Position numbers and translations under genes: made by a program. Below the pieces are notes generated by a model. It was given only the letters and a program-made list of their open reading frames with translations, was not told where the DNA came from and searched no databases. This document shows, piece after piece, positions 1 through 5,570 of a stretch of DNA of 5,721 bases (positions are counted from its first letter, which is position 1; each line of letters begins with the position of its first letter). The stretch spans positions 1 through 5,721 of the forward strand of contig CANIBQ010000174.1 of NCBI GenBank assembly GCA_947465645.1, read 5' to 3'. The DNA is from Acidobacteriota bacterium. Its GTDB lineage: Bacteria; Acidobacteriota; Vicinamibacteria; Vicinamibacterales; UBA2999.

Positions 1-69
1 CGACCACGCGCGCCACGCCGCCGCGGCACACGATCGCGACGCACCTCGCGCCCGCTCAGCCGACCGACT

Positions 70-96
70 TTCAGGGCATATTCAGTCGTTTTTCAG
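70..96 (+). repeat. Three TTCAG direct repeats with 11-base period
   Basis: TTCAG occurs at 70-74, 81-85 and 92-96, so starts are exactly 11 bases apart, about one helical turn. The first and third are preceded by T-rich sequence. Short phased repeats of this sort are typical of protein-binding arrays such as integrase arm sites. The repeat unit is only five bases, so chance or the end of an insertion sequence remain possible. Confidence 0.4.
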
Positions 97-129
97 CAAG
101 CTCCTAGCGAATGGACGCCGGGCGAAAGT

Positions 130-180
130 GGCGGACGCGGGCGGACCGAATCGCTAACGAAATCGTCCGAAGCGTCCGCC
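130..180. repeat. Nested inverted repeat next to the tRNA scar
   Basis: GGCGGACGC (130-138) is matched by its exact reverse complement GCGTCCGCC (172-180), a 9-base stem. Inside it, CGGAC (142-146) pairs with GTCCG (165-169), so the two stems can stack into one long interrupted hairpin with an 18-base loop. There is no T-run after it on the plus strand, so it is not a classic intrinsic terminator. It ends about 30 bases before the tRNA fragment. Recombinase, excisionase or regulator binding is possible; the function is unknown. Confidence 0.55.
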
Positions 181-209
181 TGAGTCCACCCGCTTTCGAC
201 TGCCGACAG

Positions 210-254
210 TTCGTAATCAGCAGGTCGTCGGTTCGAGTCCGACTGCCGGCTCCA
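210..254 (+). tRNA. 3' fragment of tRNA-Thr(CGT), probable attachment-site scar
   Basis: The sequence reads as the 3' part of a tRNA. It has anticodon loop TTCGTAA (anticodon CGT at 212-214), 3' anticodon strand TCAGC (217-221), variable loop AGGTC (222-226), T stem GTCGG/CCGAC (227-231/239-243) closing loop TTCGAGT, 3' acceptor strand TGCCGGC (244-250), discriminator T251 and encoded CCA (252-254). The 5' partners needed, GCTGA before the anticodon loop and GCCGGCA at the acceptor, are absent upstream; the bases just before the loop are GACAG. There is no D arm, so this is not a functional tRNA. Elements that integrate into a tRNA gene rebuild the gene at one end and leave the displaced 3' part at the other, which this matches. 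Chromosomal sequence should then lie to the right. Confidence 0.8.
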
Positions 255-331
255 TTTATTCAGGAACACAGGCTCCGGAGGGGAGCTTGACGGCTTCAGT
301 TGCCCCGCTCTACTGTGAAGACGCTGGAGTC

Positions 332-496
332 ATGGCCGACGAATCAACCACCCGCCGACTTGTGCGCCTGAGCGATTCGCTGCGCGACGCTGTTCAGAAT
401 CCCAAGGCCTTCCAGATAACGCCCGACGAAGTCGAGAGCCTGACGAGGATTCTTGAACGAGTCGACCAGCTGATCTCCCGCTCGCGGAAAATGTAA
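332..496 (+). CDS. Small hypothetical protein, 54 residues
   Basis: I do not recognise this protein. It is acidic/basic mixed and looks helical, with a C-terminal stretch (TPDEVESLTRILERVDQLIS, residues 30-49) that has amphipathic, possibly coiled-coil character. There is no signal peptide or membrane segment. I chose the ATG at 332, which has GGAG two to three bases upstream, rather tight spacing. An alternative TTG start at 287 would add 15 residues, but its GGAGGGGAG (277-285) is even closer to the codon. The frame starts 77 bases after the tRNA scar and stands alone before the IS remnant. Coding is uncertain; it could be a chance frame or the tail of a decayed gene. Confidence 0.35.
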   Translation: MADESTTRRLVRLSDSLRDAVQNPKAFQITPDEVESLTRILERVDQLISRSRKM

Positions 497-589
497 CCAT
501 CACGACGGCGAGGGCTTCAACGGTGGCGCGGAGATCGGACTGAGCTCAATGGTCGTGTGAGCCGTCAGGATTACTTCCGGCGCCGCGGG

Positions 590-745
590 CCGGCGGACCG
601 TATTGCGCGCGATGGCCAACTCCGCGGCGATCGCCTTCGCGCCCCACCCGCGATTCGTCAACTCACGAATCGCAGTCACGATCCCGCCTTCGACCACCGG
701 CACCTCCGCTATCGGAGATACCAGAACCTCTCGCCCTTGCTCCAT
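590..745 (-). pseudogene. istA: Truncated istA transposase, N-terminal helix-turn-helix only
   Basis: Reading from ATG 745 on the minus strand, about 52 codons match the start of IS21-family IstA transposases. Residues 24-52 (TAIRELTNRGWGAKAIAAEL then AIARNTVRR) are the N-terminal DNA-binding helix-turn-helix, whose usual continuation is a tyrosine-leucine after the arginines. Here it changes to PAAPEV and unrelated sequence, and the frame stops at 500. The DDE integrase core is entirely absent, so this is a non-functional remnant. AGGAGGGAGGG lies five bases upstream of the ATG, an intact ribosome site, which suggests fairly recent decay. A tiny DNA-binding peptide could in principle still be made, but nothing shows that. 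Confidence 0.7.
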
Positions 746-763
746 CCGACCCTCCCTCCTGGA

Positions 764-807
764 GGGGGTCAGAATCAGTGTCGCAAGGGGGTCAATATCA
801 CTGTCGC
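764..807 (-). repeat. Two tandem terminal repeats of the IS21 remnant
   Basis: Two 21-base units at 764-784 and 787-807, 23 bases apart, share 18 of 21 positions. On the plus strand both begin GGGGGTCA and end TGTCGC, with differences at positions 9, 10 and 15. IS21-family elements characteristically carry several such repeats at each end as transposase-binding sites, and here they sit just upstream of the istA start as expected. Confidence 0.75.
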
Positions 808-879
808 TCTACAACCGGATGTCGGGCAAGCCCAGGCACGCAAGAAGCCCGCAAAGGACGAATCGGCGCACCTGGTCGG

Positions 880-908
880 TTGTAGCCGGCAGCCGAACTT
901 CATAAAAT
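880..908 (+). promoter_or_regulatory. Candidate sigma-70-type promoter for the PQQ dehydrogenase
   Basis: TTGTAG (880-885) and TAAAAT (903-908) are separated by 17 bases and resemble the -35 and -10 boxes of a housekeeping promoter. They lie in the only AT-rich pocket of the upstream region. Transcription would start near 915, giving a leader of about 17 bases before the ATG at 932, with GAGGG (922-926) as ribosome site. The boxes lie outside the IS21 remnant, so the promoter appears native rather than supplied by the insertion. Confidence 0.4.
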
Positions 909-931
909 CAGAAATATCAGTGAGGGTGAAC

Positions 932-2671
932 ATGAAGCAATTCGGCGCAGTGCTGGTTCTGGCAGGCGTTCTCACAACAATCGGGCTCGCCGTGCGCGCC
1001 CAGGAACGGCCGGCGGCATTCGTGCCGGTGACCGATGGCATTCTGCGACAGCCTGCGGCCGCCGATTGGCTGTCGTGGCGCCGTACCACAAACGGGTGGG
1101 GGTACAGCCCGCTTGAGCAGATCAACCGGACCAATGTCACCAGGCTCCAAGAGATCTGGTCACGGGAAATGGGTGCCGGCCGTCAGGAAGCCACGCCGCT
1201 GGTCTACCAGGGAACGATGTACCTGCCGCACCCGAGCGATTTCATCCAGGCGCTCGATGCGGCGACCGGTTCCGTACGCTGGGAGTACCATCGCGCGCTG
1301 CCTGCCGACCTGCAGCGTGCCAACGAGGCGAACCGCAATCTCGCGATCTACGGCAGCACGATTATCGACACCAGCTCGGACAACCAGGTGTTTGCGCTCG
1401 ACGCCGCCACCGGCCGACTCGCCTGGGAAACGCGCATCTACGATCACACGAAGCCAGCCACCGCCAGCGGTGGGCCGATCATCGCGAACGGCAAAGTCAT
1501 TGCCGGTCGCAATTGCCTGCCCAACGCCGGGCCCGACGGCTGTATCGTCACCGCGCACGACGCGCGCACCGGACGCGAGCTCTGGCGCGTGCGGACAATT
1601 CCAAAGGCGGGGGAACCGGGCTACGAGTCGTGGGGAAGCGTACCGCCCGAGCAGCGATTGCACGTCGGCACGTGGATGCCGCCTAGCTACGACGCGGAAC
1701 TGAACCTCGTGTTCATCGGCACGTCAGTGACGAGCCCCGCCCCAAAGTTCGCGCTCGGTGGCAACGACAACCAGCACCTGTACCATAACTCCACACTGGC
1801 GCTCGACGCCGACACCGGCAAGCTGGTGTGGCACTACCAGCACGTGGTCGATCACTGGGATCTCGATCACCCGTTCGAGCGCATTCTTGTGGAGACAGCC
1901 GTCGCGCCTGACGCCTCGGAAGTGACCTGGATCAACCCGCGTATCCGTCCGGGCGAACGCCGGCCGGTGATGACCGGGATTCCCGGTAAGACCGGCATCA
2001 TCTACACGCTCGATCGACGCACCGGCGAATTTCTCTGGGCGAGGGCGACGGTCTTTCAGAACGTCGTCAGTCGGATCGACGGCTCCACCGGGGGGGTGAC
2101 CGTCAATCCGGACGCGCTCTTCACCGCACTCGGCCAGGAGAAGCTGATTTGTCCCGGATCCAGCGGCGGGAAGAACTGGCCAGCCGGCGCTTACAGCCCG
2201 CTGACCAATGCGATGTACCAGCCGATGCAGCAAATCTGCATGACGATGTCGCCGAACACCGCGCGGCCTGGAGGAACGTCGCTCTATGGATTCAACAGCC
2301 GCACGTTGATCTCGCCGGGTACCGACAAGGTTGGCGTGATCTACGCCGTGTCGGCAGAAACCGGAAAGACCTTATGGAAGCACGAGCAACGAGCCGGCAT
2401 GCTGTCGCTGGTCGCCACTGGCGGTGGCCTGATCTTCGCCGGCGACGCGATGGGCTCGCTCAAGGCGCTTGATGACCGCAGCGGGCAGGTCCTGTGGGAA
2501 ACCAATGTTGGCGCGCCGCTGAGCGGCTACCCAATCACCTACGCGGTCAACGGCCGCCAATACCTAGCGGTGAGCACCGGCGTCTCAAATACGTCAACGA
2601 TCACCGCGCGGCTTACGCCCGAGTTGCAGACCGCCGCGCGCAATCGCATCGTCGTCTTCGCGCTGCCGTAG
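932..2671 (+). CDS. Periplasmic PQQ-dependent alcohol dehydrogenase-like protein
   Basis: A quinoprotein of the methanol/ethanol dehydrogenase type, predicted to oxidise an alcohol, sugar or related substrate in the periplasm using PQQ and a metal ion and to pass electrons to a cytochrome. The 579 residues begin with a signal peptide (residues 1-23, cleavage after AVRA). Repeated beta-propeller blades follow, with W-docking motifs such as ALDAATGSVRWEY (107-119), ALDAATGRLAWE (155-166), ALDADTGKLVWHYQ (290-303) and AETGKTLWKHE (475-485). In HWDLD, Asp310 fits the catalytic Asp, with a further Asp312 two residues on. ICPGSSGGKNWPAGAYSP (406-423) is a family signature. The adjacent-cysteine pair of methanol dehydrogenase is missing (Arg129-Ala130 at that place). 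No CXXCH haem motif is present, so it is a type I enzyme without fused cytochrome. I chose ATG 932 for its signal peptide and GAGGG site; the frame is open back to 557, but that part reads through the IS remnant. Substrate unknown. The gene stands alone and converges on the DUF6152 gene across 128 bases with no clear terminator. Confidence 0.9.
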   Translation: MKQFGAVLVLAGVLTTIGLAVRAQERPAAFVPVTDGILRQPAAADWLSWRRTTNGWGYSPLEQINRTNVTRLQEIWSREMGAGRQEATPLVYQGTMYLPHPSDFIQALDAATGSVRWEYHRALPADLQRANEANRNLAIYGSTIIDTSSDNQVFALDAATGRLAWETRIYDHTKPATASGGPIIANGKVIAGRNCLPNAGPDGCIVTAHDARTGRELWRVRTIPKAGEPGYESWGSVPPEQRLHVGTWMPPSYDAELNLVFIGTSVTSPAPKFALGGNDNQHLYHNSTLALDADTGKLVWHYQHVVDHWDLDHPFERILVETAVAPDASEVTWINPRIRPGERRPVMTGIPGKTGIIYTLDRRTGEFLWARATVFQNVVSRIDGSTGGVTVNPDALFTALGQEKLICPGSSGGKNWPAGAYSPLTNAMYQPMQQICMTMSPNTARPGGTSLYGFNSRTLISPGTDKVGVIYAVSAETGKTLWKHEQRAGMLSLVATGGGLIFAGDAMGSLKALDDRSGQVLWETNVGAPLSGYPITYAVNGRQYLAVSTGVSNTSTITARLTPELQTAARNRIVVFALP

Positions 2672-2799
2672 CCATCCGCGGAAGGATCAGGGCATGCCAG
2701 GTACTCGCGCCGGAAGTGAATGTCCAGGAGTTATTCGGCGGGAACCTTCAAGCGGTCTGCCTCGAGCGGGAGTCCCCCATTCCCCTCGCGTTGAACTGG

Positions 2800-3252
2800 C
2801 TACTGCGCACTGAAGCCTTCGCCAACGAGCGTCTTGCCGGTGTCCTTGTTGCAGCCACCCTTCGGCATGGTCGTGCCGCAAGTAATCAACATGCCGGAGA
2901 GCGCCCCGAAATGCCGGCCGTCGCGTAGCGGCGACAAGCGCACCGTGAAGATCGTCCCTTCCGGGAACGTCTCCCTGGTGACACCCTGCCGCGCCATCGC
3001 CGCGGCCGAGCCGCCCTCGACGCCCCACTGCTCCGGCTTGCCATCCTTCATGATTGGCATCCCATTGTTGTCGAGCAGCACGAACAGCAACTGCGCGTGG
3101 TTGGAGCCCGGGATGTAGCGCGTCACTCTGCCGGTGAGTACTCGCGGTTTCGTCTGGTCGTACATCGCGAACGAGTGGTGCGACCATGCCGGCACCGGCG
3201 CCGACGCCGACAGGGCGAGCACCGCGGCGACGCACAGCATCGGTATTCTCAT
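2800..3252 (-). CDS. DUF6152 family exported protein
   Basis: A 150-residue protein matching the DUF6152 family, small exported proteins of unknown function. The signal peptide spans about residues 1-24, with cleavage predicted after AWS, so the mature protein begins HHSF, the hallmark of the family. It continues with the usual elements: [16 protein letters not shown] (39-54), where relatives have a similar strand ending in [20 protein letters not shown] (74-90); and [20 protein letters not shown] (96-115). The C-terminal part has two cysteines (Cys125, Cys134) in a glycine-rich loop that could form a disulphide. The start at 3252 is fixed by GGAGG five to eight bases upstream and by ATGA overlap with the stop of the preceding 416-residue gene, implying translational coupling. 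Conserved His25/His26 could bind metal, but that is inference. It is the last gene of the minus-strand set. Confidence 0.85.
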   Translation of the reverse strand: MRIPMLCVAAVLALSASAPVPAWSHHSFAMYDQTKPRVLTGRVTRYIPGSNHAQLLFVLLDNNGMPIMKDGKPEQWGVEGGSAAAMARQGVTRETFPEGTIFTVRLSPLRDGRHFGALSGMLITCGTTMPKGGCNKDTGKTLVGEGFSAQ

Positions 3253-4499
3253 TCGGGCTTCCTCCACCCCTTCTCGAAGTGCTCTTCCCAGTTCTGCGCC
3301 CACGGGCGGCCGAAGTAGTCGATGTAGCCGGCATCACCGGGTACCAGTTGCGTCGGCCTGCCGTCTGCGCCGTTGAGGATCGTGCTCTGCACCCGGCACT
3401 CGACGAACGTGAACCGCGTCTCGGGGTCTTCGAGGCCGACGCGGAAGATCCACGGCGTCGAGGTATGCAGCGGCCGCGTGAACGCGTCCGGGTCGTAGAA
3501 CGTGGCGTCGACCGTGAGCGTGCGGCCGTCCGCACTCGGCGTGAAGGTCTCGACGATCTCGAGGTCACTGCTGAACTCGAACATCGAGTGCGACAACGTC
3601 CATCCCTGGATATTGGCGGTCCAGGCGACCAGCGTATTGCCATTCCAGAAGCCGACCGTCTCGCCATACCACTGCGGCACCTGCTGCACGTGCTTGCGGC
3701 CGATCAGGACGCGGCGCAGAAAGTTGTCGGCGATGCCGCTGAGGAACTGCACCTGGTGCGGCGTCGTCATCACTTCGATGTCGCCGCCCAGCGACGCCTC
3801 CGCCCACCAGCGCATCATGCCTTCCGGATAGCAGAACGACGCCATCCACTGCGGCGAGTTGTTGACGACTTCGTGGTAGTTCTGCTGCACCATCCGCTTG
3901 CGGTACTCCGGCGTGAGCAGCGACAGCAGCGTCGCGGTCTGCAGGTTGCGACCGTAGATCCACTGCTCGCCCGCGGCACCCCGCCGGAAACGCCCATCCC
4001 AGTTCGGCAAGGTCGCGCGCGTGTGCGTCGTCGGACCGCCCTCGCGACGAGCCTGTGCCATCAGCGCGTCGTAGTGCGCCTCGGCCGTTGTATAGGGGTA
4101 GGGACTGACGATTTGCGCGACCGGACGATCGAGATTGCAGTCGCCCCACGTTCCGAAACGCTGCTCGCGCACCATGTCGGTGAGTGCTCGGGGCGTGTTG
4201 CAGCGGGAGTAGCGCTTGTCGAGCCAGTTGGCGCTGTCGAGGTAGAAGTTCGTGGTGTTGAACAGGTCAATCGCCAGCGGCTGTACCCCTGCCGGCGGAT
4301 TGACTGTCGCCACCGCCGCCCCGCGCCCCGGGCCGCCGCCCCGACCGCCGGCCCCTGCGGCCCCTCCGCCCTGCGCGGAAGCGTCGCCCGCATTGGTTGG
4401 CTGGGCCTGCGATGCGCGCGCATCCAGACGAAAAGACACCCCCGCCAGCCACGCCGCCGCCAGCGCAACAGCCCCGATCGTTACTCGTACGCGGCCCAT
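3249..4499 (-). CDS. Exported protein of unknown function, DUF6152-partner type
   Basis: A 416-residue protein without a function I can name. A signal peptide (about residues 1-29 or 1-32) precedes a low-complexity Gly/Ala linker (37-64, including [17 protein letters not shown]). The folded part runs from about 70 to 416. Residues 284-350 contain [17 protein letters not shown], then a region ending [15 protein letters not shown]. This resembles, in diverged form, a motif I know from proteins encoded beside DUF6152 genes (W-x-G-D-TLVV...ERF...DPxAYTRPW). The C-terminal third is rich in aromatic residues ([20 protein letters not shown], 393-412). Cysteines at 100, 121, 223 and 368 could form disulphides after export. 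The start is supported by AGGAGAGG four to five bases upstream of ATG 4499. The last codons overlap the DUF6152 start by four bases, so the two products are probably made together and may interact. The many tryptophans and acidic residues would suit carbohydrate or other ligand binding, but that is speculation. Confidence 0.85.
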   Translation of the reverse strand: MGRVRVTIGAVALAAAWLAGVSFRLDARASQAQPTNAGDASAQGGGAAGAGGRGGGPGRGAAVATVNPPAGVQPLAIDLFNTTNFYLDSANWLDKRYSRCNTPRALTDMVREQRFGTWGDCNLDRPVAQIVSPYPYTTAEAHYDALMAQARREGGPTTHTRATLPNWDGRFRRGAAGEQWIYGRNLQTATLLSLLTPEYRKRMVQQNYHEVVNNSPQWMASFCYPEGMMRWWAEASLGGDIEVMTTPHQVQFLSGIADNFLRRVLIGRKHVQQVPQWYGETVGFWNGNTLVAWTANIQGWTLSHSMFEFSSDLEIVETFTPSADGRTLTVDATFYDPDAFTRPLHTSTPWIFRVGLEDPETRFTFVECRVQSTILNGADGRPTQLVPGDAGYIDYFGRPWAQNWEEHFEKGWRKPE

Positions 4500-4577
4500 C
4501 TCTACCTCTCCTACCGGCTACGACGGCCAACGCGCACGACTGCCGTGACGACGCGTGCCGGTCCGCCACCGAGACAT

Positions 4578-5570
4578 CTACTTGGACCGGCCGCCGAAAC
4601 CTCGCGCCAGCATCGGCAGCCTGAAGATAGTCTTGGCGTTGTTACGGACGCCCTGCGGCGTGGTCGCCTCGGTGCCATCGCTGTTGAGCGCCCCGCTCCC
4701 GACCACGTAGAGGGCTCCCTTCTCTCGGCCGGCGAACGCCACGCTGATCACCGGTCGCGGCGTCGGGATCAGGCCAAGGTACTTCCCGTCGGCGCCGAGC
4801 ACCTGCACGCCCGGATTCGACGTGACGTAGAGTCGCCCCTCGGCATCGATGGCCAGGCCGTCGCCACCGCCGCCCCCTTCGAGCCTGCCGAAGTCACGCT
4901 GGTTGCGCGTCGAGCCGTCCGCCATCACGTCGAACGCCACCACGACCGGCCCGTTGGTCACGTAGAGCGTCCGCTCATCGCGACTCAGCATGATGCCGTT
5001 GGTGCGGAGGTTCTCGCCGACGGTAGTCACCACGCCGGCCCGGCTGACGTAGAAGGCGCCGCCGGACGTAAAGTAGGCGCCGCCACGGGCGTCGACCACG
5101 AGGTCGTTGATCCGGCCAAGCGACCGGCCGTTGATGGCGGTGGCCAGGGTGCGTCGCTCGGCCACCGGATGAATGACGGCGATCGCCGTCGGCTCGTTGC
5201 AAGGCGCACCGTTCAGGCCGGGGTCTGTGCAGGTCCGCTGCACGGCGACAAGGCGTCCCTGGGCATCAAGCGCCAGCGACCCGGTGCCGTGGGTGTCGTC
5301 GACGAACACCGACACACGATCGTCAGCGTCGAGCTTGCGCACGCGGCTCGGCTGTTCCTGTGCGAACAGCAGGCCGCCGTCCGGCGTGCCGACGAGGCCA
5401 TCGGCGTTATCGGTCCCTTGCCACGCCAGTGTCCACCGTGCGCCGGCGGCCACCACTCCGGGGATGGCGGTGACCACGGCCTCGCGCACGCGGGGTCCGC
5501 TCGCGTCCTGGGCCGAGGCCAGCGACGCCACGCATAGGAACGCCAGGCTGCCGAATCGGGCGCTAGTCAC
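4578..5570 (-). CDS. Secreted SMP-30/gluconolactonase-like (SGL) protein
   Basis: A six-bladed propeller protein of the SMP-30/gluconolactonase/LRE family, which typically hydrolyses sugar lactones with a divalent metal in the central channel. From GTG 5570 it has 330 residues with a clean signal peptide (1-20, cleavage ASA before QD). Family landmarks are RINDLVVDARGGAYFTSGG (153-171, metal-ligand Asn155), NGIMLSRDERTLYVTN (191-206), and GDGLAIDAEGRLYVTS (236-251, Asp237 at the catalytic/metal position). The N-terminal EGP that supplies the metal-binding Glu reads NADGLV (55-60), with Asp57 in place of Glu. Cys114 and Cys124 may form a disulphide loop. An upstream ATG at 5639 would add 23 basic residues ahead of the hydrophobic segment and lie within the preceding gene, so the GTG is preferred. 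It overlaps the preceding stop by eight bases with no strong ribosome site, suggesting coupled translation. Substrate unknown; a role beside the convergent PQQ dehydrogenase is inferred. Confidence 0.85.
   Translation of the reverse strand: MTSARFGSLAFLCVASLASAQDASGPRVREAVVTAIPGVVAAGARWTLAWQGTDNADGLVGTPDGGLLFAQEQPSRVRKLDADDRVSVFVDDTHGTGSLALDAQGRLVAVQRTCTDPGLNGAPCNEPTAIAVIHPVAERRTLATAINGRSLGRINDLVVDARGGAYFTSGGAFYVSRAGVVTTVGENLRTNGIMLSRDERTLYVTNGPVVVAFDVMADGSTRNQRDFGRLEGGGGGDGLAIDAEGRLYVTSNPGVQVLGADGKYLGLIPTPRPVISVAFAGREKGALYVVGSGALNSDGTEATTPQGVRNNAKTIFRLPMLARGFGGRSK

Larger units (their letters stand above)
1..209. other. Non-coding or unrecognised stretch left of the tRNA scar
   Basis: I recognise no gene here. 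Short frames run in from the left edge on the plus strand and end at stops near 105, 155 and 181, but their translations are arginine/alanine-rich and resemble no family I know. The stretch does contain ordered DNA: three TTCAG words exactly 11 bases apart (70, 81, 92) and a two-layer inverted repeat (130-180). By the logic of integration into tRNA genes, this side should be the element end rather than the original chromosome, because the tRNA fragment beginning at 210 has lost its own 5' half. The words TTTTTCAGCAAGCTCCTAG (89-107) have the feel of some insertion-sequence ends, but I cannot assign a family. Confidence 0.5.
590..813 (-). mobile_element. IS21-family insertion sequence remnant (left end)
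   Basis: On the minus strand this stretch has the structure of an IS21-family left end. It starts with TGTAGAGCGACAGTG (outer edge near 813), followed by two tandem terminal repeats with the GACCCCC signature, then a good ribosome site and the start of istA. Homology stops at about 590, after the N-terminal helix-turn-helix. The rest of istA, all of istB and the right end are missing, so the element cannot move by itself. It lies between the tRNA-Thr scar and the dehydrogenase gene, with its outer end about 67 bases before the dehydrogenase candidate promoter. The exact inner breakpoint is an estimate. Confidence 0.7.

Noticed and set aside
210..254. The tRNA-like sequence as the 3' end of a tmRNA or as a complete tRNA.
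   Set aside because: The anticodon loop TTCGTAA, variable loop and T arm fit tRNA-Thr, not tmRNA, and no D arm or 5' acceptor strand is present within the preceding bases.
497..589. Plus-strand frame reading DGEGFNGGAEIGLSS as the tail of a decayed gene.
   Set aside because: About 20 codons with no start and no family match; not enough to call a gene or pseudogene.
757..769. CCCTCC-T-GGAGGG palindrome upstream of the istA fragment as a regulatory hairpin.
   Set aside because: The one-base loop cannot form a hairpin, and the sequence is explained by the istA ribosome site meeting the terminal repeat.
557..931. A 125-codon in-frame extension upstream of the PQQ dehydrogenase.
   Set aside because: It reads antisense through the IS21 remnant, would bury the signal peptide inside the protein, and lacks a ribosome site; ATG 932 has one at good spacing.
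2672..2799. Possible bidirectional terminator between the convergent dehydrogenase and DUF6152 genes.
   Set aside because: Only weak 4- to 6-base inverted repeats were found and no T-run, so I could not support an intrinsic terminator.
2687..3667. A 326-codon minus-strand frame overlapping the DUF6152 and 416-residue genes.
   Set aside because: Its translation is a low-complexity Arg/Ser-rich shadow in another frame of the same strand, without recognisable motifs.
3186..5537. A 783-codon open frame on the plus strand running antisense to the SGL, 416-residue and DUF6152 genes.
   Set aside because: Its product is Arg/His/Pro-rich with no domain, and it covers three well-supported genes and the gap between them. 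High GC content with few stop codons explains its length.
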